This document shows positions 1-7,434 of a stretch of DNA of 58,842 nt, in pieces (the first letter of the stretch is position 1; every line of letters begins with the position of its first letter). The notes beneath the pieces were generated by a model that was not told where the DNA came from, made no database searches, and saw only the letters and a program-made list of their open reading frames with translations. Origin of the DNA: Erysipelotrichaceae bacterium UBA2227 (GTDB taxonomy: Bacteria > Bacillota_I > Bacilli_A > Erysipelotrichales > Erysipelotrichaceae); NCBI GenBank assembly GCA_002348095.1, contig DDYT01000023.1, forward strand, positions 1 through 58,842, written 5' to 3'. Position numbers and translations under genes: made by a program.

Positions 1-332
1 AGCTTGGCTCTCAATGAATCATCAACTGTTCGGCTTGCAACCAGCACCCATAAATCCAGAGAAGGGAAGCTTTGGCTCACTTCTTCCAGTTCGCCCAATA
101 TTTGTCTGTCATTCAAAGCAGTGTCATTACAGTAGCGCTTGCATTCGACGGCGATAAAAATTCCGCCAATACCGGCTGTACTCGAATCACGACCTCCTTG
201 ATAACCCGCTGTTGCAAGAAAAAATTGCTTCTTCGTCAGTGCAGTGAGCAAGCTGGCAATGAGCCCCTCAAAACCGTCTATGCCCGAGGGTTCTAGTTTT
301 CTTAAAACTGAGTAGAAAGAAGTTCTGTCCAT
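1..332 (-). CDS. PD-(D/E)XK nuclease-like protein, 3' end cut by window edge
   Basis: Reading the minus strand from ATG at 332 gives 110 codons without a stop, running off the left edge. An AGGGG ribosome site lies just upstream. The visible part has a helical N-terminus, then GGRD (Asp49), a hydrophobic strand and AVECKRY (Glu63, Lys65), followed by a strand-rich LDLWVLVAS segment. The order D...E-x-K fits a restriction-endonuclease-like (PD-(D/E)XK, Mrr-type) fold. From family knowledge, such domains occur at the N-terminus of restriction enzymes and of STAND-NTPase antiphage proteins. Which applies cannot be decided because the rest is missing. An overlapping plus-strand frame (72-296) is a shadow of this gene. 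Confidence 0.62.
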   Translation of the reverse strand, partial: MDRTSFYSVLRKLEPSGIDGFEGLIASLLTALTKKQFFLATAGYQGGRDSSTAGIGGIFIAVECKRYCNDTALNDRQILGELEEVSQSFPSLDLWVLVASRTVDDSLRAK

Positions 333-830
333 AGGACCCCTTTTGTAAACAACTTTCTATCTGGTTAACTTAGCAACTGGACCCATCCGCGAAATCATCT
401 TGAGATTATCACCACAATCTTGGATGGTACTCATTCTGAAAATGCAGACTTGATTTCCTATCCGCCTTAAACGCAGTCCCATTATTATCTCCGTGTCCGC
501 CAGTCAACTTCTTAAAATGATGCATTTCGGCGAACTACGGTATTGTATCATGGACTAAGAAAGATTAATAAACTGTCAGAAGTATAGTATTATGGTCATA
601 TTATTCAGGTTTAATAGTTTTCATTCGTACTCGTCAGAATAATTAAGACGCTTGCCAGCGTGATGTACTGTGAGAAATAAGTCTTTTCTGACATCACTCA
701 AAATCTATCTTCTCATGAATGATTGATCGCTGTCGGGGCTTGCCGGATTTCGGATCAGCCGTTTTCCATACGTCAGTAAACAAGCCGGATGCCCCGGGCG
801 ACTCGCCGAGAAGAGAATCTCTCTGAAGAC

Positions 831-860
831 AACCCCCTTTATCCCCCTTTACTAAGGGGG
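831..860. repeat. C-rich palindromic interspersed repeat
   Basis: Two CCCCCTTT blocks are followed by AAGGGGG, so the second block and the G-tract form a hairpin (843-849 with 854-860). In one frame it gives the spurious peptide SPLVKGDKGG. From general knowledge this is typical of an interspersed repeat in Nitrospirota and Deltaproteobacteria genomes. It supports a different origin for the left block. Confidence 0.5.
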
Positions 861-870
861 AAATGAAGAA

Positions 871-891
871 CCCCGCAGCAGAGCTGCGAGG
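871..891. repeat. REP-like palindrome, copy 1
   Basis: CCCCGCAGC and GCTGCGAGG flank a three-base loop, giving a CGCAGC/GCTGCG stem. A near-identical copy lies about 60 bp downstream. Such elements are usually mobilised by single-copy RAYT (TnpA-REP) transposases; none is visible here. Confidence 0.6.
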
Positions 892-934
892 TATCTTATC
901 GTAAGGAGTTTCTATTTTCATATTCGCTCGCTAA

Positions 935-954
935 CCCCGCAGCAAGCTGCGAGG
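935..954. repeat. REP-like palindrome, copy 2
   Basis: Same core as the copy at 871-891 (CCCCGCAGC...GCTGCGAGG) with a shorter loop. It is flanked on both sides by CGCTCGCT (925-932 and 959-966), a short direct repeat that could mark the element's boundaries. Confidence 0.58.
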
Positions 955-1107
955 AATGCGCTCGCTATCCGATTCAAAAAGATTCCCGACGTCCCCATAT
1001 CAGATACGCGGTTGCGGAAATGACAGCGTATAAGCGATCGCCGATTTTGAGATGCTTTTAGCCCTGGAATTTCATATAGTTAATTTCCGGATTAACAGGC
1101 GATCATA

Positions 1108-1136
1108 TTCTCAACGGCAAAGCGTTTTGCTATAAT
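1108..1136 (+). promoter_or_regulatory. Probable promoter of the octaheme cytochrome gene
   Basis: A consensus -10 TATAAT lies at 1131-1136. The -35 candidate TTCTCA (1108-1113) is weak but correctly spaced (17 bp). The ATG at 1170 is preceded by a strong GGGGGG ribosome site. Confidence 0.45.
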
Positions 1137-1169
1137 GGACAATATCGGATCATTTAAAAGGGGGGCACC

Positions 1170-2417
1170 ATGAAACTATCATTCATAAGAGCAATGGTCG
1201 TGATCGCTGCAGCCATTTTTTGTGTTTCTCACGCGTCAGCCGAGACATGTGTTGACTGCCACAAGAAGATCACGCCGGGCATTGTTACAGACTGGGAACT
1301 GAGCAAACACAGCAAAAACGGGGTGGACTGCGCGACATGTCACGGGGACAAGCACACGTCAGCCTATGATGTGGCCAACGTCCGTACGCAAAGTCCCGAC
1401 GTCTGTTCGCCCTGCCACGCGAACCAGGTGACGCAGTTCAAAGGCGGCAAACACGCGTTAGCATGGGTGGCGCAATGGGCTATGCCAACCGCCCACTGGC
1501 AGCCCATGACGTTAATGGAGGGGAAGAAGGGGTGCGGCGGATGCCACAGGATAGGACTGAAGTCGGATGAAGAAGTAAAGGGGCTGAAAGAAAAAAGCGG
1601 CGGGTTCGGTCTTGCCTCATGTGACGTATGTCATACCAGGCATACCTTTTCTGTGAAAGAAGCAAGTCAGCCGCAGGCATGCCAGACATGCCATATGGGA
1701 ATTGACCACCCGCAGTGGGAGATGTTTTCGTCTTCAAAGCACGGAGTACGGTTTCTCTTAAAGCAGAACAAGACTCTGCCCGAAACCACTGCTGCGCCGA
1801 CATGCCAGACCTGCCATATGCAGGAGGGGAACCATGCGGTCAGGACCGCATGGGGATTTCTGGCGGTGAGGCTTCCGATGCCTGATGACAAGCAGTGGGC
1901 TGCCGATCGGGCGACAATACTTCAGGGACTCGGGGTGCTTGATCCTCAGGGAAATCCGACCGACAGGCTTGCAGTTGTCAAGGCGGCAGATGTGGTGCGG
2001 CTCACCCAGGAGGACTGGCAAAAAGAGCGGGATAAAATGGTCAGGACATGCAACCAGTGCCATTCCGTGAATTTTGCGAAGGCCGAGCTCGAAAAAGGCG
2101 ACCAGATGATCAGGGAAGCCGACCGTTTAATGGCTTTAGGCATCCGTATCGTCGGGGATCTCTATAAAGATGGCATACTGAAGAAGCCGATGAAATATAC
2201 CCACGCCCAGGCAGACCTGCTTACGTTCCATGATGCTCCGACCGTTATCGAGCAAAAGCTCTTCATAATGTTCCTCAAACATCGGATGCGGACGTTCCAG
2301 GGGGCATTCCATGCAAATCCCGATTATGCGCTCTGGTACGGCTGGAGCGAGATGGTGAGGGATGTGACAGAGATAAAAGAGCGCGCCGCAGAGCTGCGGG
2401 AGCGCGCGAAGAAATAG
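1170..2417 (+). CDS. Octaheme c-type cytochrome, hydroxylamine oxidoreductase (HAO)-like
   Basis: The 415-residue protein has a signal peptide (about 1-24, cleavage after ASA) and eight CXXCH haem-binding motifs, starting at residues 27, 54, 79, 122, 151, 171, 212 and about 293. The middle block CHTRHTF...CHMGIDHPQWEM...SSKHG is the hallmark arrangement of octaheme HAO-family cytochromes. The protein is therefore periplasmic and acts on small nitrogen compounds, either oxidising hydroxylamine or, as in the epsilon-HAO and anaerobe branches, reducing nitrite or hydroxylamine. Direction is not decided by the sequence alone. The protein is shorter than Nitrosomonas HAO, and I could not confirm the tyrosine that cross-links the P460 haem. 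No NapC/NrfH-type quinol partner or c552 gene is adjacent. A strong hairpin follows, so it is probably monocistronic. Confidence 0.9.
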   Translation: MKLSFIRAMVVIAAAIFCVSHASAETCVDCHKKITPGIVTDWELSKHSKNGVDCATCHGDKHTSAYDVANVRTQSPDVCSPCHANQVTQFKGGKHALAWVAQWAMPTAHWQPMTLMEGKKGCGGCHRIGLKSDEEVKGLKEKSGGFGLASCDVCHTRHTFSVKEASQPQACQTCHMGIDHPQWEMFSSSKHGVRFLLKQNKTLPETTAAPTCQTCHMQEGNHAVRTAWGFLAVRLPMPDDKQWAADRATILQGLGVLDPQGNPTDRLAVVKAADVVRLTQEDWQKERDKMVRTCNQCHSVNFAKAELEKGDQMIREADRLMALGIRIVGDLYKDGILKKPMKYTHAQADLLTFHDAPTVIEQKLFIMFLKHRMRTFQGAFHANPDYALWYGWSEMVRDVTEIKERAAELRERAKK

Positions 2418-2441
2418 CACCACTGTCCTGCCGTATTGTAA

Positions 2442-2486
2442 TTCAAACGCAGGGGCGAGATAACCTCACCCCTGCGTTTGAACAAT
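2442..2486. terminator. Long hairpin terminator after the cytochrome gene
   Basis: An almost perfect inverted repeat with 18-base arms (2442-2459 and 2465-2482; TTCAAACGCAGGGG paired with CCCCTGCGTTTGAA) and a 5-base loop lies 24 bp after the stop codon. The T-tract after it is poor. Confidence 0.65.
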
Positions 2487-2680
2487 TTCTGTTCTCGCCC
2501 CGCCGGCGATTTAATATCAAGGCAACGGGCTCTCTCGTTCTATACGGACAACACGCAATCTCCGTTGCGACACGATACAAGCTGATATGTTTCGGGAATG
2601 GTAATATATAAAAAAGACTATATAAACGGGAAGGGAGTCAGAGTGCAACAATCCAACGGTGTGCGGAGGGTGTTCAGTCC

Positions 2681-4375
2681 ATGAAATTTATTCCTTCGCA
2701 GCTTGTCTATTTCATGAAAGGTTCAGGCTCAAGAAGAAACATCAAGCTCCTGTATAAATTTTTCATCATCCTGGTCCTTCTGATCGCTCTGTACAGCACA
2801 CTTTTTCATTTCATAATGGAGTACGAAGGCAGGAAGTTCAGCTGGCTCAGCGGCGTCTACTGGACGCTTGTAACCATGACAACGCTCGGGTTCGGCGACA
2901 TTACTTTTACCGGCGATCTCGGAAAAGGATTTTCGGTGGTGGTCCTCCTGTCAGGGGTCATTTTCCTGCTGGTCATGCTCCCGTTCACCTTCATCCGCTT
3001 CTTTTACGCACCATGGATTGAAGCACAGGAGAAGGCAAGAGCGCCAAGGGAGTTGGCTGAAGGAACGAGCGGGCATATTGTCCTCACGAATACCGATCCT
3101 GTTTCGCTCAGTCTTGTTGAAAAACTCATACAGTATAATTACAGCTATGCAATAGTGGTCCCCGAACTGCAGCGTGTGCTGGAACTCCATGATATGAACT
3201 ACAAGGTTGTCCTTGGTGATCTTGATGATCCGGCTACTTACAGAAGACTGCGCATCGGGAGTGCGGCCCTTGTAGTCGTCAACAACAATGATATGCTCAA
3301 CACCAATATCACCTTTACCATCAGATCGCTCTCGAAGGATATCCGGATTGTTGCCACTGCCGATGCAGATGATTCTCTCGACATCCTCACGCTTGCGGGA
3401 GCTTCATATGTTTTCCACTTTTCAAAGATGCTCGGCAGCGCCCTTGCGCGGCGTTCCCTTGGATCTAATCTGAGAGCAAATGTAATAGGAAGGTTCGGCG
3501 AGCTTCTTATTGCAGAGGCGCCCGCAATGCGCACCATTCTTGAGGGCCGAACTTTGAAGGAAACAAGACTGCGGGATAAGACAGGCGTTACGGTAGTCGG
3601 TATGTGGGAGAGGGGGAAATTCGAAATCCCGCTGCCTGACAGTCGCATAAGCCCTACGAGCGTACTCGTGCTCGCCGGTTCCGAGGATCATCTTGGCAAT
3701 TACGACCGCATTGTCGGCGCTTCATATGCCTTTGCATCACCTGTCTTGATCCTCGGAGGGGGACGTGTAGGCCGCGCTGCAGCAGAAGCATTAAATGAGC
3801 GGGGAATCGCCTGCAGAATAGTGGAGAACAACAGGGAACTTGCTGAAAAGGACGAAAATTATATTCTGGGCAGCGCTGCTGACATAAATACCCTTAACCG
3901 TGCCGGAATCAAAGAGGCCCCAAGCGTCTTCATCACTACTCACGACGATGACATTAATATCTATCTTACCATCTACTGCAGGAGGCTGAGGCCGGACATT
4001 CAGATCATCAGCAGGGCCACCCTCGACCGCAATGTAAACAAACTGCACGAGGCAGGTGCTGATATTGTCATGTCATATGCCTCGCTGGCGGTGAACACCA
4101 TTATCAATATACTGAAACCCGATGAGGTTCTTATGCTTACCGAAGGGCTGAATGTCTTTCGTATTCATCTGCCGGCTATGCTGATAGGGAAAAGCCTCCA
4201 GGAAACGGGTTTGCGGGAGAGATCGGGTTGCAGCGTTGTGGCGATACATTCCGGCGGAATCATGCACATCAGTCCGAATCCGTATATTCCACTAAAAGAG
4301 GGCAGCGAACTCATCCTCATCGGCACCGCTGATGCAGAGAAGAAGCTCCTTCTGGAATTCGTGCCGCACAAGTGA
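2681..4375 (+). CDS. Two-TM potassium channel with tandem RCK (TrkA-N/TrkA-C) domains
   Basis: The 564-residue membrane protein has a first membrane helix at about 24-45, a pore helix with selectivity filter TMTTLGFGD (65-73) and a second helix at about 84-108. Two cytoplasmic regulator-of-K+-conductance units follow (about 125-330 and 350-562), each a Rossmann TrkA-N domain plus a TrkA-C domain. The second has a good dinucleotide-binding motif, LILGGGRVG; the first (HIVLTNTDPVS) has lost its glycines. This layout matches MthK/GsuK-type ligand-gated K+ channels. The filter has F where most channels have Y (TVGYGD), a substitution known in some families. It stands alone, transcribed away from the convergent mnmD gene. 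Confidence 0.9.
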   Translation: MKFIPSQLVYFMKGSGSRRNIKLLYKFFIILVLLIALYSTLFHFIMEYEGRKFSWLSGVYWTLVTMTTLGFGDITFTGDLGKGFSVVVLLSGVIFLLVMLPFTFIRFFYAPWIEAQEKARAPRELAEGTSGHIVLTNTDPVSLSLVEKLIQYNYSYAIVVPELQRVLELHDMNYKVVLGDLDDPATYRRLRIGSAALVVVNNNDMLNTNITFTIRSLSKDIRIVATADADDSLDILTLAGASYVFHFSKMLGSALARRSLGSNLRANVIGRFGELLIAEAPAMRTILEGRTLKETRLRDKTGVTVVGMWERGKFEIPLPDSRISPTSVLVLAGSEDHLGNYDRIVGASYAFASPVLILGGGRVGRAAAEALNERGIACRIVENNRELAEKDENYILGSAADINTLNRAGIKEAPSVFITTHDDDINIYLTIYCRRLRPDIQIISRATLDRNVNKLHEAGADIVMSYASLAVNTIINILKPDEVLMLTEGLNVFRIHLPAMLIGKSLQETGLRERSGCSVVAIHSGGIMHISPNPYIPLKEGSELILIGTADAEKKLLLEFVPHK

Positions 4376-4418
4376 GTGATCCCCTTCCTTGTCTGTGTTT
4401 GCAAAAAATCAGGGATAA

Positions 4419-4550
4419 ATAGGAATTTCGGCTGACTTCCGGCGTTTCAGGCATACCCTGAAATTCATTCCTGAAGCATGGGAGAAACAGCCGGGTGACT
4501 TGAACCTGGACCGCCTTGATGACAAGGACGTGAGGTGGGCTGCGCGGTAA
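4419..4550 (+). pseudogene. Possible remnant of a coding sequence (no start codon)
   Basis: After an in-frame stop at 4416-4418 there is a 43-codon open stretch to TAA at 4548-4550, reading protein-like sequence (FIPEAWEKQPGDLNLDRLDD near its end). It contains no ATG, GTG or TTG. It abuts the stop codon of the convergent mnmD. It may be the 3' end of a gene whose 5' part was lost, or chance. I do not recognise the family. Confidence 0.25.
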
Positions 4551-5249
4551 CTACCTTTTTAGTCCCCTGAGCACTGATTTTTTCCCGCCAACTCCGGGGC
4601 GCTGTTCGACAGAAAACCCTGCAGCGATAAGGCCCCGCCTTACTGCCCCGGCAACCGTAAAGGTGGCACAGGCCCCGCCGATCACTGTTTTTTCTCCAAT
4701 TGCCATAAGAAGCTCACGCCGCCACATGTCGGGGTTTTTCTTTGGGCCGTGACCATCGAGAAACCATGCGTCACAGGGTATGGTGAGTGCATGGACCATT
4801 TCGAGGGCCTCGCCAATCCAGAGATTCAAGGTGAGGATGCCAAAAGGACGCGTGAGATGCACCTGGTGCCACCCCGGTCTCGAAATTTCGACGCGCCGGT
4901 AATTCCGGACAAGCAGATCAATAAGCGGACCGGCCTCTGTTCTGAATCCTTCGAGAATGGACGCCATCCGCTCAGAAGTGATTGGATGCAGCTCAACGGA
5001 ATTGTAGGTAATCGCGATATCCGTAAGGCCGCACTTGTCCAGAAAATCCATGAGGGCAATGAGGAGACGGCCTGCGCCGAAGCCTGTTTCGCCTATTCTG
5101 AATTCTTTCCTCTTCGCCCCTGCGGCAGAAAGGATATCCATAATGCCGGCACCCCGGAAAAAGATGTGCTTCGCTTCTTCAATTGCATTGACCACATCGA
5201 AATAGCGGTCGTCATAGTGTTCGTTCACAAGATAGGGGGGAACCTGCAT
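4551..5249 (-). CDS. mnmD: MnmD-type tRNA 5-methylaminomethyl-2-thiouridine methyltransferase (MnmC N-domain family)
   Basis: The 232-residue protein corresponds to the methyltransferase half of bifunctional MnmC (DUF752). SAM-binding motif I reads GETGFGAGRL (about 53-62), an acidic residue ending strand 2 (VELHP) contacts SAM, and the family signature WFLDGHGPKKNPDMW lies near residue 160. It performs the last methylation making mnm5(s2)U34 in tRNA. The oxidase domain of E. coli MnmC is absent, as in MnmD proteins. It lies downstream of dinG on the same strand with a mobile palindrome between them. Confidence 0.82.
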   Translation of the reverse strand: MQVPPYLVNEHYDDRYFDVVNAIEEAKHIFFRGAGIMDILSAAGAKRKEFRIGETGFGAGRLLIALMDFLDKCGLTDIAITYNSVELHPITSERMASILEGFRTEAGPLIDLLVRNYRRVEISRPGWHQVHLTRPFGILTLNLWIGEALEMVHALTIPCDAWFLDGHGPKKNPDMWRRELLMAIGEKTVIGGACATFTVAGAVRRGLIAAGFSVEQRPGVGGKKSVLRGLKR

Positions 5250-5302
5250 AATCAGATCACTTTATCCGTCACATTATTACAGCGGCAATTAAAAAAATGA
5301 AC

Positions 5303-5373
5303 CATGTCATTCCCCGACTTGATCGGAGTATCCAGTTCCTTCTGGATTCCCCGGTCAAGCCGGGGAATGACGA
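5303..5373. repeat. Interspersed palindromic element (MITE-like)
   Basis: About 70 bp with terminal inverted repeats GTCATTCCCCG (5306-5316) and CGGGGAATGAC (5361-5371), and two internal GATTCCCCGG / GATCGG segments that also pair. This 'CATTCCCCGACTTGATCGG...' type of element is a familiar non-autonomous intergenic repeat in many proteobacteria and Nitrospirota. It sits in the gap between dinG and mnmD. Confidence 0.72.
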
Positions 5374-5415
5374 CTTTAGGGTATTTAATTACCGGAGCAA
5401 TAACAATCACTATTT

Positions 5416-7287
5416 TCAAGAAATGCTCTCCAAAAACCTCCGCCCGTATCTTTGCGTCCGGACCCTCTCATCGCAGATTATCACCCTTCCCTCATCATCT
5501 TTTGATCGTATCAGCCTTCCGAACCCCTGCTTGAATTTCAGGACAGCTGCGGGGAGCATATACTCATAGAAAGGGTTTCTTCCTGACTTTCTTATGACTT
5601 CCTCTCTCGCAACCACTATGGGTTCCGTCGGCAACAGAAAGGGAAGCTTTGTTATTACAAGTGTTTTCAGGGAATCCCCCCTGATATCCACGCCTTCCCA
5701 GAATGAATCTAATCCCAGGATGACTCCCTTTGTCGTATCCCTCATTACCTCGAGCATGGTTTTATTCGCCAGGTCACCCCCCTGTTTCATGGGAAACAGG
5801 CCCATCCGCGTCAGATCCTCGAAGACCATATCCCACGTATTGTCCATAACATTTCGCGATGTAAAAAGAACCAGGATCCCCCCTTCCTTCTTAGCGGCCT
5901 CTTCAAGGATAACCTTTGCAAGCTTTTCGGTTCCCCCTCCATTGACCAAAAGATTTATCCCCTGTTTTATTTCTATGCTGACCTGCTTCTGCATATCAAA
6001 GGGCGAGGGAAGCGCTCTCGTTTTTGCACCCTCAAGCCCCAGGGTGTCAGTGATAAGGCTGAAATCCTTATTGACGGATAAGGTTGCAGACGTGAGGATG
6101 ATCGTCTCATAAGCCGTAACTATGTTTACTGCAACAAAATCCTTCGGATATATCGGTATCATGCGAAGGGAGATTTTTTTATCTTCGAGCTCAGACCATC
6201 TGACGAATCCCTCCATTCCGAAAGCAAATGTCTCCATGTCGGCTGCAAACAGATGAAGTTTCATAATTGCCGCCGTCAGCTCAATCTCCTCATTCTCCTG
6301 AAAGAGCCCGAGTATGGAGGCTCTGATGGTATCAATACACGCTGCTATCGATTCAGCAAGGTCTTTCATCAGGTCTTTGAGCGTGAAAGAGTCATTGATT
6401 ATCTCCCTGTTGCTTAATCCCTCTTTGACACGTATCCAGAACAGCCCCATTTCGCTCCGCAGGGACTCGATCACGGGAAAAAGATGAGGCGACTTTGCAA
6501 GGAGACCTCTGTATACCCCTCGTTCCTCAAGCTTCAGGAGCCTGTTCATGATGCTTTCGAACCTGCGCACTGACAGCGTGATCCCTATCTGGCCGGACAG
6601 CACACTATCGAGGGCATGGGCTTCATCGACGATGAGCACATCGGCTTCAGGAAGGACCTTTGCGTCATCAGGCATCAGGGCATTGATGGAGAAGAGGGCG
6701 TGATTCACCACCAGCATCTGCGCGTTTTCCCACCGCGCCCGCGCGCGATAGTAAAAGCATTGCCGGTAATATTGGCATTTTGATTTTCTGCAGGCGTCGC
6801 TGTCCGAGCAGACCCGTTCCGGGAGAGTTGAATTCCTCTGGTGGAAATCTTCGAAGTCACCGGCCTCTGTCTCTGAAGCCCACTCCATGAGCATCTCATG
6901 ATCCGACACCTCTTCACGCTTCGCGGGAGTGAAGGCATGGAGACGCCTGAGGCAGAGATAGTTGCTTCTTCCTTTGGCCAGAGCATAATCGAAATCATTA
7001 AGCGATGCAAGGAACTTCAGGTCCTTCCCGACAAGCTGCTCCTGCAGGTTTTTGGTCCGTGTGCTGACGATAACCTTTTTCCCCGACAGCATGGCGGGAA
7101 TGAGGTAGGCAAAGGTCTTGCCTGTTCCCGTACCGGCTTCAACGATAAGAATCCCCCCCTTTTCTATAATCTCAGAGCAGGCCTCCATCATCTCAGCCTG
7201 AGCGTGCCTCACTTCGTATCCCTCCAGTGCCCTTGTTATCTCCTTCTGTAAAAAAGATACCGCACCTTTCCGCAGTTCCGATGTCAT
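5416..7287 (-). CDS. dinG: DinG/XPD-family ATP-dependent DNA helicase
   Basis: The 623-residue SF2 helicase has Walker A AGTGTGKT (51-58), Walker B/DEAH VIVDEAHAL (about 220) and motif VI QGFGRLIRS near the C-terminus. Four cysteines in the pattern C-x5-C-x4-C-x5-C (about 165-181) would ligate the [4Fe-4S] cluster of DinG/XPD 5'-to-3' helicases. It probably resolves R-loops or recombination intermediates. The start at 7287 gives a normal N-terminus. It is divergent from the RNase J gene. Confidence 0.88.
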   Translation of the reverse strand: MTSELRKGAVSFLQKEITRALEGYEVRHAQAEMMEACSEIIEKGGILIVEAGTGTGKTFAYLIPAMLSGKKVIVSTRTKNLQEQLVGKDLKFLASLNDFDYALAKGRSNYLCLRRLHAFTPAKREEVSDHEMLMEWASETEAGDFEDFHQRNSTLPERVCSDSDACRKSKCQYYRQCFYYRARARWENAQMLVVNHALFSINALMPDDAKVLPEADVLIVDEAHALDSVLSGQIGITLSVRRFESIMNRLLKLEERGVYRGLLAKSPHLFPVIESLRSEMGLFWIRVKEGLSNREIINDSFTLKDLMKDLAESIAACIDTIRASILGLFQENEEIELTAAIMKLHLFAADMETFAFGMEGFVRWSELEDKKISLRMIPIYPKDFVAVNIVTAYETIILTSATLSVNKDFSLITDTLGLEGAKTRALPSPFDMQKQVSIEIKQGINLLVNGGGTEKLAKVILEEAAKKEGGILVLFTSRNVMDNTWDMVFEDLTRMGLFPMKQGGDLANKTMLEVMRDTTKGVILGLDSFWEGVDIRGDSLKTLVITKLPFLLPTEPIVVAREEVIRKSGRNPFYEYMLPAAVLKFKQGFGRLIRSKDDEGRVIICDERVRTQRYGRRFLESIS

Positions 7288-7420
7288 ACGATACAGGTCC
7301 TCATCATTGACTATTATAATAGAGACTCACCGTTATTAGGCGAGATACGTCTGAACTTCAGCCGAATGATTCTGCCCGGAGAGTTCAGGGAAGATATCAA
7401 TAACACTCTTTTAAATCTGA

Positions 7421-7426
7421 TATAAT
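7421..7426 (+). promoter_or_regulatory. -10 element immediately before the RNase J start codon
   Basis: TATAAT at 7421-7426 ends only 8 bp before the GTG start at 7435. There is no Shine-Dalgarno-like sequence, so the transcript may be leaderless. No good -35 was seen. Confidence 0.35.
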
Positions 7427-7434
7427 ACCATTCA

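Larger units (their letters stand above)
333..1107. other. Long intergenic region without a convincing gene
   Basis: About 800 bp between the nuclease-like gene and the cytochrome gene. The only open frame of note (694-921, minus) runs through a C-rich palindrome and two REP-like elements and has no coding character. The region is AT-rich between 540 and 660 and otherwise holds only the palindromic repeats listed separately. I see no RNA gene or protein gene in it. Confidence 0.6.

Noticed and set aside
72..296. Plus-strand 74-codon open frame
   Set aside because: Opposite strand encodes the nuclease-like protein with a ribosome site and motif; this frame has neither.
694..921. Minus-strand 75-codon open frame
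   Set aside because: Runs through the C-rich palindrome and a REP-like element; peptide is repeat-derived.
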